Both the position numbers and the translations under genes were made by a program. The notes under the pieces were generated by a model. That model ran no database searches, had not been told where the DNA came from, and worked only from the letters and a program-made list of their open reading frames with translations. From positions 497,465,760 through 497,529,759 of the forward strand of contig OX422210.1 in assembly GCA_949130495.1 (NCBI GenBank): a stretch of 64,000 nucleotides of DNA. The letters are read 5' to 3'. Shown one piece after another: positions 8,402-19,274 of this stretch (positions are counted from its first letter, which is position 1; every line of letters begins with the position of its first letter). Source of the stretch: Sambucus nigra (taxonomy: Eukaryota > Streptophyta > Magnoliopsida > Dipsacales > Adoxaceae).

Positions 8402-10070
8402 ATGGGATATCCTAAAAACAAAGAGTGGATGGGGGAGATAAATAGATTGAGGGATGTGTTTAGCAGAGGTGCTAATGAATTTGTGAAATACACAAAGATA
8501 TGTTATAATGATGAAGTGTTTTCGTGTGCTAGGTGTACGAATGGTAAGGTGTTTGAGTGGACAACAGTTGAACTACATTTGTTAAGATCGGGTATCCAAG
8601 ATAATTATCGATTTTGAATTTTTCATAGTAAGTTGAAAGTTCCTTTTATCCCCGAACAACCTCCATAACAACCTTCAACAAGTAGGATAGATGTAGAAGG
8701 GGACGACGTAGATCATAATATGTTAGAGGATTTAGTTGATGACGCGTATGGAGTTCATGAAGTGGAGGAGATGAGGTCACTAACGATGTACAAGGTTCAG
8801 GTACTCATGAAGATATAACGATAAACCTTGACGATGACATCGAAGTTTAAAATTTAAGGCGACCCAACCGTTGTACTCTGGCTGTGAGAAAGATCAAACA
8901 ACTTTATATGCCATGGTTGGTTTTCACAGTTTGAAGACACAATACGATTTGTCTGTCAATAGAGTAACAAGAATTCTGAATTGGGTGAAGGGCTTACTAC
9001 CTAAGGAGAATATGCTTCCAAATAGCTATCATGTTATGAATATCAGTTTGAAAGGTTTGAGAATAAAGTATAAATCTATTCATGCTTGTGTGTATGACTA
9101 CATACTATACCGAAAGGAGTATGGATATCTCGATCGTTGTCCAGTATGCGATGAACCTAGATATGTCCAATCTACTGGCAAGGAAGGCACAAGCTCAAAA
9201 GTGCCTCAAAAATTGTTGAAATATTTTCCCATTGGGCCTAGATTAAAGCAATTTTTCACAGTACCATGGATAGTGGAGGTAATGACTTGGCATGCTAGGG
9301 CAGAAGTAGAGGATAATCTCATGCGTCATCCTATTAATTCTACAACTTGGAGGAGGATGAGTTATGCGTCATCCTATTGATTCTGCAGTGGGAAAAGGAA
9401 GGTAATTTTAGAGACAACATATAATTTGAAGGGTCCATTTAATTTTTCATCGAACTTGCAAAGGATTGTGAATTATGCTACCCATGATTTACATAAGTGT
9501 AAGTCCCACGATTGGCATGTGATCATGAAATTGGTTCCTCTATTGTTTAAGAACTGTTTCTCGAAGCTTAAGGATTTACGAAGGGCTATTATGCAAATTA
9601 GTATATGCTTCTCACTTTTGTGTGAGAAGGTAGTCAATCGAGAACATATAGTGGCTGCAAAATTGGCGATGATCGAAGCGATTTGTGTGTTGGAAAAGTA
9701 CTTTCCCCCAGTATTCTTTGACATAAGTGTTCACTTGTTGGTACACCCATGCGACGAGGCACTTCTTTGTAGTCCAGTTAGATATCAGTGGATGTATCCG
9801 ATTGAAAGATTGATAAAAGTTTTTAAACATTACGTCAAGAATATGCGATACATTGCAGGATCAATTGTAGAGGAATACATCACTGTGGAGTCATCAATAT
9901 GTACTCATGAATATATGCTTGACACGACCAGCGTTGATGACATTGATGAGTTCGTCGACGAGGGTGGTCATGTGATGGGAAAACGAGTGAAATTAATGAG
10001 TTTGCAACATGAACAAGTAGCTCGTTATGTATTTGACACACATGAAGATGTCGAAGAATGGAAAAAGTAA
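8402..10070 (+). pseudogene. CACTA TNP2-type transposase, outer copy (internal deletion)
   Basis: ATG 8402 starts MGYPKNKEWMGEINRLRDVF, the transposase-associated domain (PF13963-like, ending RSGIQDNYRF then a stop where W.FH is expected). After a decayed acidic linker, 8860-9360 matches TNP2: LYSGCEKDQTTLYAMVGFHS, YKSIHACVYDYILYRKEYGY, LDRCPVCDEPRY, LLKYFPIGPRLKQFF, and WHARAEVEDNLMRHPINST. The rest of TNP2 is missing: at 9364 the sequence jumps, after a 43-bp partial duplication, into DUF4218 (9426-10070: KSHDWHVIMKLVPLLFKNCF, FPPVFFDISVHLLVHPCDEA, YQWMYPIERLIKVFKHYVKN). The TNP2 segment missing here is present in the inner copy. A GTAAGT donor follows at 10068. Confidence 0.85.
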
Positions 10071-10189
10071 GTTTAAATTATTTTAAGTTTTACATTATTT
10101 TATATTATTTTATACATGATTAATTTTGTAATACGTTCATCACATTAATTTTATGCAAAAAATACGAAGCATGTGAGAATAATAAAAGA

Positions 10190-10903
10190 CGAAAAATAAT
10201 GGCACAATCAGACATCGATTTTAGCCTATGGTTGCCACACGAGGTAAATTTTATTGAAAATGGCTTTTATATAATGTTACATTACAATAAAACTTTACAA
10301 CTAGCCTAATTAATTTATCTATATTCTCAGCTCTTAAAGACGGGTGATGCGACATCAAGGCTTGCTCGTCTAGCCACTGAACCCTTGTTCATGGCACAAG
10401 AGTACAAAAAGTATCGGTTGAATGGTTACGTATGCGGCGTAAGGGTGTACAAGGAAAATACAAATGTACAGAACTTGGGCATTTGATACAAGGCTCTTAC
10501 TTTCTTTCGAGCGAGCACAGAAGATAAAAACCTCGTTGAAGCTGAAATGACTTACTATGGTGTAATTCGAAATATATTTGAATTGGACTATGTAAGCTTC
10601 AAAGAGGTTGTATTTTACAGTGATTGGGTAAGAGTTGAGGATAAAAATGCTTGTAAAGTTGATCCTGACACCAATTTGATCATGGTTAACTTGTCCAAGT
10701 TGAAAAACAACGAACACGTGAGCGATGAGCCATGTGGTTGTTCATTTCAAAAGGTCAACCAAGTGTTTTACTTGGAGTATATCAATAACAAGCCGTGGTC
10801 AATCGTCCTACATGCGCCAAAGCATCTAAACAGTAGTGTGGATGACTTGGCCGCTCCTACCGAATATCAATCCATTTTTTATGATAACCCAAATTTGAAA
10901 TAA
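10190..10903 (+). pseudogene. 3' exons of outer CACTA transposase (DUF4216)
   Basis: An exon reading KRRKIMAQSDIDFSLWLPHE ends at a GTAAATTT donor. The next exon, after CTCAG at about 10330, reads LLKTGDATSRLARLATEPLF, AQEYKKYRLNGYVCGVRVYK and then, in one open frame 10547-10903, MTYYGVIRNIFELDYVSFKE, the DUF4216 domain that closes many plant CACTA transposases. It keeps the VFYSDWVRVED and FQKVNQVFYLEYINNKPWSI blocks and ends naturally after YDNPNLK. One in-frame TGA (near 10486) and the upstream deletion make it non-functional. Confidence 0.8.
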
Positions 10904-11205
10904 TTTTTCAATTTGTAATAAGTATTTCAATTTAGCGCATGTACTAGTGTTTTATTATTATCGGATATAGGCTTAATGATTTCAATTCATTTGTACTTGA
11001 TCATTTTCACTCTTTTTATCTTTCTCTATTTCCTTTGTATATGTGTGTGTGTTAAACAATAATAAGTATTCCAATTTTAGGAATAATGCTTTTTATTCAT
11101 TTGTACTTGATTACATTAGCGCATGTACTATTTAGACTTAATGTTTGCATGTCTTCTTCTAATTCATTTTGAATTTGTACTAATAACAAAATATTTTTAC
11201 AGAAA

Positions 11206-12308
11206 ATGTCTCCTTCAGGGATTAAGGCAAGGATGATGATGATGATGATAATGATGATGTCTTCTGGGCTCGGCAGTAGCTGAGGTGACGAGGGCTCCTC
11301 GGCCCCTACGCTCCCCAAATGGGGCAAATTGGGAATGGCCGTCGAGAACAAGAGGGATATTAGCTAGATCCCACGATCTGTTAAAGACGATTATCGGCCC
11401 GGGGAACACTAGTTGGAGGGAGGTGATAAATGAGCTCAAGTTAGCTATTTGGACGACACTACATGTAATCTATTTATATTTATATTTATTCGCAACTAAC
11501 ATTATATTTGTTTGACAGGAACAATTCATCCTGGCCCCAGAACTCCGCGATTCTGTCTTGGAGTAGTTGAGGGAGCAACACAAGACATGGAAGAAAAATT
11601 TATGGCCCTGGTACTTTAGGAAGACCCGAGACTCCATTATCAGAATGCGTGAGTTCGTCCCACCGAAGGAGCCGATCTCATTGGCACAATGGCAGAAGTT
11701 CATTGACAATGAGATCGAGGAGTGACAATTGGCATCTCGCCAATAAGGGAGGGCAAATTAGGTGAAAAATATGGACGTGCATTACTCTGACAGGACGTCT
11801 TACGCCGAGGTGGAGTATAGGATGATGGTGAGTTTTTATTTTTCTATAATTACAAAAATATGTTATTCTGCATTATTTTACTTTGCAGGCCTGGTACTAA
11901 TTTTGCATTATTTTATTTTAGGGGATGGGGAGTGGCCCTGGGGGTAGTAGGCCACATAGGCTCGATGCCTATGTGGCAATTCGGATGAAGAAGGGGAAAG
12001 ATAAGGAGTTGTCCCCGAGCGTCGCGTCCACGATTGTAAGTAATCCAAAAATTTACTTTTTTTAATTATGTTATAATTTTTTTATTTACTTATTTAACTA
12101 ACCGTGTGCCTTTTGTCATTTCAGGCAAAGTTTAAGGAAGTGCATGAGTCGCAGTCTGATGCTGATAAAGCATCTTTGTCACGGACGCACTAAACTAAGT
12201 GCTTGGCGCTGATTGCAAGGAGAGGACAAGGGGCGTGATCTCGCGGGTGGCCAAATCTAGGATCATCGGATTAGAGACAAGCAATACCAGGTTGGCTCGT
12301 CAGGTGAA
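11206..12308 (+). pseudogene. Outer CACTA second gene (TNPA-like), 5' exons
   Basis: ATG 11206 follows a TTTTTACAG acceptor. Exon 1 reads MSPSGIKAR then a Met-rich run and SSGLGSS. Introns are marked by GTAATC (11467) to TTTGACAG (11518), and by GTGAGT/GTAAGT donors near 11829 and 12036. Later exons read LREQHKTWKKNLWPWYFRKT, YSDRTSYAEVEYRMM, RLDAYVAIRMKKGKDKELSP and KFKEVHESQSDADKASLSRT, resembling the plant Ptta/En/Spm transposase family (PF03004-like), the product that binds subterminal repeats. In-frame stops are present. Coding is cut at 12308 by the inner element and resumes at 18300. Confidence 0.7.
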
Positions 12309-12349
12309 CGCTACACCAAAAATGGTAAAATTGTCACCTTCTTAGCGGC

Positions 12350-12436
12350 CAGGGTTGTCACGGTCAATGACCGTGACAAAGGCTTGTCACGGTTAATGAT
12401 CGTGACAACCTTGTCACGGTCAATGACCGTGACACG
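12350..12436. repeat. 5' subterminal repeats of inner CACTA
   Basis: Three copies of the TTGTCACGGTYAATGAYCGTGACAA palindrome lie back to back; two are perfect dyads apart from the centre. They match the outer element's array. Confidence 0.8.
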
Positions 12437-12499
12437 TCCGTGGAAATTCTTTAAGTAAAAAAAAATCCCCCTTTCTTTTTTTCCCACCGAATTTGTTCC

Positions 12500-12897
12500 C
12501 TCCATTTCTCTCTCTCTCTCTCTCTCTCTCTACAACTTTGGTATGTTTTCTCTCCATTTCTCCCCCATTTATGTATATGTGTATGTATATGTGAGCGTGT
12601 GTATATTTGTGTGTAAATGTGCATGTGTGTGTGTGTGGTGTATGTGGGGGGGGGGGGGGGGGGAGGCACCAGGGCTGGGGGAGGGGAGGGGGTATGTGCG
12701 CGTGTGTGTGTGTTTGTGTGTGTATATATGCGTGTGTGTGTGTGTGTATGTGCGTGTCCGTATATCTGCGTGTGTATATATGTGTGTGTGTGCATCTGGT
12801 AGGAAGGGGCAGCGGGGGTGGGGGGGTAGGGGGTAGGGTAGGGGGTGGGGGGGTAAGGGGTGTATGTGTGTGTGTATATGTGCGTGTGTGTATTTTT
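12500..12897. repeat. CT-run, GT-repeats and G-tracts in inner CACTA
   Basis: (TC)n at 12508-12532 is followed by TGTGTG runs, an uninterrupted 18-G run at 12646-12663, and [24 protein letters not shown] blocks to 12855. It is in the same position as the outer copy's G-rich tract, between subterminal repeats and transposase. Confidence 0.85.
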
Positions 12898-13560
12898 TTA
12901 ATTAAATTTTTATTGGTTTATTAGATATTTTCCCTCATATTGTAGTGTCCCATGTAAAAGAATTGATTGATTTAATATTGATTGGTTGTTAAATTTTTTT
13001 ATAAATTAATAATTAGTGCCCTTTTTATATGCAAGTAGGATTGCCCCTCATTGTAAATTAGTAAATTAATAATTATATACTTTAATTGTTAGGTTAATTG
13101 ATGAAAAGAATTAATTGAGTAAATGAATTAGAAGGAGTACGGGATACACATTTGTTGTTGCCATTACGGTTGGATTATAGTGGATCGATGTTGGGTTGTT
13201 TAATTTTAAAAGTGGCATGATCACTGGATTATTATCCATATGGGGGTGAGATTTTTTAACTTCTTTTTGAAAATTACTTTGTATAATGAACAATATATAT
13301 ATAGTATGATAATTAAATGAAACATACTTGAAATTACATATAGTGCGCATAGATCCTAGCCTTCTATTTGTTATGCACGCATTCAATAGTCCTTAGACCC
13401 GTTCGAGAGTCATTACCCCTGTAATTAGATCTCTCTAATTGTCCCGTTTGGATAGTTTGGGACTGCATAATTTCTGTATAATAATATTCTTAGTGGCTTT
13501 AAGTTGTTACTTTTGGAGGAAGTTCTGCAGTCGTATCCTAATATTCTCTGGGTACATACT

Positions 13561-13624
13561 ATATTGACAAGTGTGACTGTTATTTCAATCGATCAATTGA
13601 AATAATACTCACACCTGCCAATCT
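13561..13624. repeat. 64-bp palindrome, inner CACTA copy
   Basis: This is the counterpart of the 8050-8113 palindrome: TATTTCAATCGATCAATTGAAATA at the dyad, with arms kept but carrying more mismatches. It lies about 330 bp before the inner transposase ATG at 13956. Confidence 0.7.
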
Positions 13625-13955
13625 ACGTCGTGTACTTGGAGAACTACGGGGATATGTTGTCGAATTTTTCTTAAATCGTAACAATGTGCATGAGCTGTTA
13701 AGTATATTACAGAAATATGTGGTCTTGAATGGGATAGGACCACTCACCCTTTATAGGAGATGGAGGAAATAGAAATTAAATAAAATTAAATGAAACATAC
13801 TATAAATCTAAGTTTGAATTTGAATTTGAAATTTAAAAATCGAATATAAATAAGACATAATTAAATGAAACATACTATAAATCTAAGTTTTGTTTATACT
13901 AATCCATGAATATACGCTTCTTACCTTTAATAGGTGATTAATTGTGGTAGCTGTG

Positions 13956-15556
13956 ATGGGATATCTGAAATACAAAGAGTGGATGGGTGAGACAAATAGA
14001 ATGGAGGATGTGTTTCGCAGAGGTGGTAATGAATTTGTAAAATATGCAAAGAGATGTCATAATGATGAAGAGTTTATGTGTCTGTGTGCTAGGTGTAAGA
14101 ATGGTAAGGTGTTTGAGTGAAAAATAGTTGAACTACATTTGTTAAGATCGGGTATGCAAGTAGGATATGTGTACGGAGGGGACGGCGTAGATCATAACAT
14201 GTAAGAGGATTTAGTTGATGATGTGTACGGAGTTTATGAAGTAGAGGAGAATGAGGTTACTGATGATGTCCAAGGTTTAAGTGCTCGTGAAGATATCACG
14301 ATAAACCTTGATGATGACTACCAAAGTTTAAAATTTAAGGCGACCCAACCGTTATACTCTGGCTGTGAGAAAGATCAAACAACTTTACATGCCATGGTTG
14401 GTTTGCACAGTTTGAAGACGGAGTACGGATTGTCTGAAAATAGCGTGATAGGAATTATGAAATGGGTGAAGGGGTTACAACCCAAGGATAATACGCTTCC
14501 AAATAGCTATCCTGTTATGAAGAACAGTTTGAAAGATTTGGAAATGAAGTATAAATTGATTCACGCTTGTAAGTATGACTGCATACTATACCAAAAGGAG
14601 TATAAAAATCTAGATCATTGTCCGGTTTTCACTGAACCTAGATATATCTAATCTACTAGTAAAGAAGGCACAAGCTCAAAAGTGCCTCAAAAAGTGTTAA
14701 AATATTTTCCCGTTGGGCCTAGATTAAAGCGATTTTTCAAAGTACCATGGATAGCGGAGGCAATGACTTGCCATGCTAGGGCAGAAGTAGGGGGTAATTT
14801 CATGAGTCATCCTATTAATTCTACAGTTTGGAGGAGGATGAATTATGAGTATCCCGATTTTGCTCAAAAACAGCGCAATATTCGTTTGTCTATATCAACA
14901 GATGGTTTCAATCCCTTTGAAAATCTAAGCACCAATCAGAGTGTATGGCCAGTGATCCTAGCCCCACTCAACCTCCCTCCTTCATAGTGTATGAGACCTG
15001 AATTTTCGATGATGTCTTTGTTAATACCTAGGCCAAAGAACTAAATGATGACATCGACGTCTACATGGCTCATTTTTAGAAGAAATAAATGAGTTGTGGG
15101 AAGATGGTGTGCAATCATTTGACTCTTTTAGAAAAGAAGAGTTTACGCTGAAAGCTATGTTGATGTGGGCAATTCATGATTTTCCAGCTTATGGGACATT
15201 ATTCGGTTGTGTAGTACATGGTTATTTGGGGTGTCCTATTTGTGGAGAGGAGACTGAATCTCTTTGTCTATCCTTTAGCTCAAAAAATGTATACCTTTGC
15301 CATAGGAGGTTTTTACCCCCGGCTCATAGTTTTAGATTTGAGAAAGGTTCCAATTTTTTATTGGGCGGGGTTGAACATAGGCTACCGTCGAGATAACTTT
15401 CAGGTTCAGAAATTGAAAGTAAATCTTCTGAATGTGTCCCTAATATTCCAGGTAAGAATCCCAAATTTAAGAATGTCAAGCATAAGAAGACCCCAACTGG
15501 GAATGAAACTGAGACAAGAAAGGCATGGTCTAGGAGGTCAATTTTATTTGACTTGA
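13956..15556 (+). pseudogene. CACTA TNP2-type transposase, inner copy
   Basis: ATG 13956 starts MGYLKYKEWMGETNRMEDVF (transposase-associated domain), with C-x-C-ARCKNGKVFE and a stop in place of W. 14223-14650 holds an acidic linker, then PLYSGCEKDQTTLHAMVGLH and IHACKYDCILYQKEYKNLDH. 14682-14987 continues LKYFPVGPRLKRFFKVPWIA, YPDFAQKQRNIRLSISTDGFNP and VWPVILAPLNLPPS. After frameshifts comes ELWEDGVQSFDSFRKEEFTL, MWAIHDFPAYGTLFG, GYLGCPICGEETESL (15094-15280). This is the TNP2 portion absent from the outer copy. The protein then decays and joins, near 15560, the middle of DUF4218, so the first half of DUF4218 is missing here. Confidence 0.85.
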
Positions 15557-16443
15557 CATAAGTGTTCACTTGTTGGTACACCTATGCAACAAGGCACTTC
15601 TTTGTGGTCCAGTTAAATATCGGTGGATGTATCCGTTTAAAAGATTGATGAAAGTTTTTAAACATTACGTTAAGAATACGCGATACATTTCAGGATCAAT
15701 TGCAGAGGAATACATTACTGTGGAGTCATCAATATATACTCGGTGAGAACAATAAAAGACGAAAAATAATGGTACAATCAGACAGGGAATTTAGCCTGTG
15801 GTCACAAGAGGTAATTATAATGAAAATGGTCGTTATATAATGTTACATTACACTCAAACTTTACAACTAATCTAATTAATTTATCTATATTCTCAGCTCT
15901 TAAAGACGGGTGATGCGACATCAAGGCTTCCTCATCTAGCCACTGGACCCTTGTTCATGGCATAAGAGTACAAAAAGTATCGATTGAACGGTTACATATT
16001 CGGCGCAAAAGTGTACGAGGAAAGTAAAAATGTACAGAGCTCGGGCATTTCATACAAGGCTATTACTTTCTTTCGATTTGAAGCTTAAATGACTTACTAT
16101 GGTGTAATTCGAAATATATTTGAATTGGATTATATAAGCTTCAAAGAGGTTGTATTTTACTGTGACTGGGTAAGAGTTGAGGATAAAAATGCTTGTAAAG
16201 TTTATCCTGTCACTAATTTGATCATGGTTGACTTGTCGAAGTTGAAGAGAAACAACCATGTGAGCGATAAGCCATTTGTTTGTGCATTTCAAAAGGTTAA
16301 CCAAGTATTTTACTCGGAGTATATCAACAACGAGCTGTGGTCAATTGTCCTACACACACCAAATCGTCTAAATAGTAGTGTGGATGACTTGACTGCTCCT
16401 ATCGAATATCAATCCATTTTTTTTATGATAACCCGAAGTTGAA
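15557..16443 (+). pseudogene. Inner CACTA DUF4218 tail and DUF4216 exon
   Basis: 15560-15745 retains, with frameshifts, DNA matching the outer DUF4218 end (ACATAAGTGTTCACTTGTTGG, TGGATGTATCCGTTTAAAAG). The spliced exon near 15745 (NNKRRKIMVQSDREFSLW) and the exon after CTCAG (about 15895) follow. The DUF4216 frame 16089-16442 reads MTYYGVIRNIFELDYISFKE, VFYCDWVRVEDKNACKVYP and FQKVNQVFYSEYINNELWSI, closely matching the outer copy. Its last residues are frameshifted by an extra T run near 16420. Confidence 0.8.
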
Positions 16444-16754
16444 ATAATTTTTCAATTTTAATAAATATTATAATTTGTACTTTATCAATCCATTTTATTG
16501 CTTTTAATTGATTTGCACTTTATCATTTTCACTCTTGTGTAGTGGGCGTGTGTGTGGGCAGTAGGGGTGGGGGTGGGGATGTTTCAGATTTTTAGTAATT
16601 GTACATATTATGAGCTAGATGCTGTTGTTTTGGAATTCAGAATTGAGGTGTTAAACAGTAACAATTCATTTGGATTTGTAGTAATTGTACATATTTGCAT
16701 GTCTTTTTCTAATTCATTTTGATTTCTACTAATAACAATATTTTTCTAAAGCAA

Positions 16755-17686
16755 ATGTCTCCTTCAGGTATTAAGGCGAGGATGATGATGCTGATTGTGA
16801 TGATGTCGTCTGGGCTCGGTGGTAGCGGAGGCGACGAGAGATCCTCGGCCCCTAGGATACCCAAATATGACAAATTGGGGATGGACATCGAGAACAAGAC
16901 GGGGCTATTAGCGAGACCCCTCGGGCTGGTAAAGACAATCATCGGTCCGGGGTACACTAGTTAGAAGGAGGTGCTAAATGAGCTCAAGTTAGCAGTTTGG
17001 GTGGCACTACAGGTAATGAATTTATATTTATATTTATATGAATATTTCAATTTCAATTTCAATTTCATTTTATATTTATATTTATTCACAACTAACATTG
17101 TATTTGTTGGACAAGAACAATTCAGCCTGGATCCAAAGCTACGCGATTTCGTCTTGGAGCAGTTGAGGGAGCAACACAAGACATAGAAGAAAAATATGTG
17201 GACCCGGTACTTTAGGATGACCCGAGAGTCCGTTATCCAAATGCGTGAATCCGGGTTGGCTTGAACGGTGGACTCACATGACGCAAAGTTGTCCTGTTTG
17301 GAGGTGACAGTCCAAGATATGCTCTCATTTATGAAGCGTTCGTTGGGTGGAAACCATAAGGGAAAAGGGAAAGAGAAGGTGGTGGAGGAGGAGGTGCAGG
17401 ATGACGAGGATATGGACCTCGCTGCTTCATTATCAATACGTGCGGACTTTGATGATCCACTCCCCTATTTGGCTGCCTTCAACCGATCGATGTCGACACT
17501 TGGTTGGCCGAGCATGTTTATACTGGACATATTTGATGGCCAGCGAATAGGGCGGGGGTTGAGGGATCCGAATACCGTCCAGGGTATGCCAGTTCATGGA
17601 TGTTTGCTTTAAGACATCGAGTCCAAGGTGCTCATCACACTTGTGATACTCGGGAAGGAGAACTCCCCCTTGTGGTTGTGCGAATA
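16755..17686 (+). pseudogene. Inner CACTA TNPA-like gene, internally deleted
   Basis: It starts MSPSGIKARMMMLIVMMSSG and reads ENKTGLLARPLGLVKTIIGP. A CAG|GTAATG donor (about 17012) is good, but the acceptor has decayed (TTGGACAA where the outer copy has TTTGACAG). After FSLDPKLRDFVLEQLREQHK and TRYFRMTRESVIQMRESG the sequence jumps straight to the C-terminal part, skipping about 630 bp present in the outer copy (roughly 11655-12287). The C-terminal region 17268-17612 reads SHDAKLSCLEVTVQDMLSFM, a basic KGKGKEKVVEEE stretch, then GWPSMFILDIFDGQRIGRGL. The product would lack the core of the PF03004-like domain. Confidence 0.7.
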
Positions 17687-17998
17687 ATGCGGCACGATGT
17701 ATAATGCTTGGTGTATCAATTCTTATATCTTATGGCCTACGCATCTCCTAAGATCTAACCTTACCCCAGACATGTAGTGACATTATTTGAATTGAATTAT
17801 TTTAGGTTGTTACATTTGAATTATATTTGGATTATATCGTTATGCATATTGTTTTGAATGTATATTTTCATTATCTCTATTTTATTTGGATATATGATGT
17901 TTGAACAAGTATAATGTTGTTATAACAGGCACAAATATACTACTGGGCAGTGGCAGTGGCCATACTGCCCAACAGATTTTTTTTTAATTTTATCCATA

Positions 17999-18299
17999 AT
18001 TATCACGGTCATTGACCGTGATAAGTTCGTGACAAATAAAACTTGTCACGGTTGTTGATTGTGATAAGTTTTTAAATATTATCACGGGTTTGTCACGGTC
18101 ATATACCGTGACAAAACTTGTCACGGTCTATGACCGTGACATGACCATGACAATATTTTAAAACTTATCTTGGTCAATGATCGTGACACGTTCGTGACAA
18201 AAAACCTTGTCACCCCCAGAATTGTCACGGTCATTGACCTTGACAAGTCCAACTTGTCAAGGTCAATGATCGTGATAATTCGGTAGATTTGGTGTAGTG
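17999..18299. repeat. 3' subterminal repeats and TIR of inner CACTA
   Basis: About ten half-sites or full palindromes of the TCACGGTCATTGACCGTGA type (variants with ATAAGT, CATGACC) fill this segment, and it ends at GTGTAGTG (18292-18299). The array is longer than the 5' one, as in En/Spm. Confidence 0.85.
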
Positions 18300-18711
18300 G
18301 GACTCGCATAACGCGAAGCTATCAAGGTTGTAAGTGACGGTCCATGAAATATACTCATTTGTGAAGAGTTCATTGGGTGGAAAGGGAAAGGGGAAGGGGA
18401 AGGAGAAGGTGGTGGATAAGGACGAGGACGTGGACATCATTGCTTCATCGCCGACACTTGCGGACTCACCGATTGATGATCCAATCCCCTACTTGTCTCC
18501 CGTTGAGCGACCTATGACAAAAATTGGTTGGCCGAGCGTGTTTATACTCAACATAATTGATAGCACGTGGATAGGGAGGGGGTTGATGGACCCGAATACC
18601 ATCGAGGGTATGTTGGTTCATGGATGTGCCCTTCAAGACATAGAGGCCAAGGTGCTCGTCACGCATGTGATAACCGAGAAGGAGAACTCCTTATTGTGGT
18701 TGCGCGAATAA
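18300..18711 (+). pseudogene. Outer CACTA TNPA-like gene, C-terminal exon
   Basis: This is the continuation of the gene broken at 12308. After the insertion, ACTCGCATAACGCGAAGCTA reads SHNAKLSRL in the frame seen uninterrupted at 17268. It then reads MTVHEIYSFVKSSLGGKGKG, a basic KGKGKEKVV segment, DEDVDIIASSPTLADSPIDD, and GWPSVFILNIIDSTWIGRGL, LVHGCALQDIEAKVLVTHVI, ending LLWLRE. This C-terminal region is open across about 125 codons and is well conserved with the inner copy. Its separate 'ATG' at 18334 is only an internal codon. Confidence 0.7.
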
Positions 18712-18940
18712 TGAGGCGTGATGCATATTTAGGGGTGTCTCAATGCGTATATCGCGTGGCCTTACTTCCTCCTCAAAACTACCACAAGACATTATTTGTA
18801 TCTATTTTATTTGGACACTTGGATTATATTTGTATTGTTTTGATTTGTTACATTTTGGTTTGGATATGGAATTATATATGCAATGATTTGGTTCATTCTT
18901 TCTATTTTTATTTGGATATATGCTCTCATAATTTTGGAAA

Positions 18941-19274
18941 AGGAATTTTTAAATAAAAGTCTAGAGTTAATTGGTCGAAACTTGGTGAGAAAAATAATTC
19001 CTTTTTTCATAAGAAAGTAAAAATTCACACTTGCAGGAATAAAATTGTGTTTATTAAATATGAAAAAGGAAACATATATAATGTTCAGAAGGATTTTTAG
19101 GGGCAAACCATGATATTATTTAAAACTCTTGCGTTCTAATAATTCTAGAGTAAGATTTACTTATAATAATCTCAAAGAAATTGAACAAAGATGGCTAACA
19201 GAGGAACAAAAGGAGTTTCTATAATATGATGTTACTAAATATGAAATTAAAGAGGATATTTTTTATATTGACCC
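18941..19274 (+). pseudogene. LINE-1 ORF2 fragment between endonuclease and RT
   Basis: In the frame starting at 18956, KSRVNWSKLGEKNNSFFHKK is the hallmark sequence of plant LINE ORF2 just upstream of RT. It continues VKIHTCRNKIVFIKYEKGNI, then after frame changes LKEIEQRWLTEEQKEFL and KYEIKEDIFYIDP. The piece stops at the Athila-like insertion. The last five bases, GACCC (19270-19274), are repeated at 37369-37373, where the protein resumes as DPNKSPSPNGYYAIFF. Confidence 0.85.
19270..19274. repeat. Target site duplication GACCC (left)
   Basis: Identical to 37369-37373 on the far side of the Athila-like element; the duplication interrupts the LINE-1 codons I-D-P. Confidence 0.9.

Larger units (their letters stand above)
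12309..18299 (+). mobile_element. Inner CACTA transposon nested in a related copy
   Basis: The left end reads CGCTACACCAAAAATGGTAA (first bases decayed from CACTA) and the right end closes with TTTGGTGTAGTG at 18299, the complement of CACTACACCAAA. Subterminal repeats occur on both sides. It interrupts the outer element's second gene: the outer sequence before 12309 (GGTTGGCTCGTCAGGTGAAC) and after 18299 (GGACTCGCATAACGCGAAG) together match the uninterrupted inner sequence around 17256-17290. A 3-bp target duplication cannot be read reliably because both junctions have drifted. It carries its own broken transposase and TNPA-like genes. 16444-16754 and 17690-17998 hold no gene. Confidence 0.88.
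6667..18940 (+). mobile_element. Outer CACTA (En/Spm) transposon, 3' end lost
   Basis: The 5' terminus is CACTACACTAAAAAGATCAA at 6667, followed by palindromic subterminal repeats built on TGTCACGGTCA/TGACCGTGACA. Inside are a TNP2-type transposase gene (8402-10903) and a second TNPA-like gene (11206-12308, resuming 18300-18711). A related CACTA element (12309-18299) interrupts the second gene. To the right, homology with the inner element's 3' end stops near 18930, and LINE-1 sequence resumes without outer subterminal repeats or a closing TIR. The right end was therefore deleted, probably with some LINE sequence. 7327-8049 and 10904-11205 hold no gene. Confidence 0.85.

Noticed and set aside
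12451..12924. Several frames on both strands (His/Thr-rich on minus, Cys/Val/Gly on plus)
   Set aside because: Microsatellite translation in all frames, with no conserved block.
12309..18299. A clean 3-bp target duplication for the inner CACTA
   Set aside because: Left terminus has lost its first bases (CGCTA) and flanks read GAA and GGA; no honest match.
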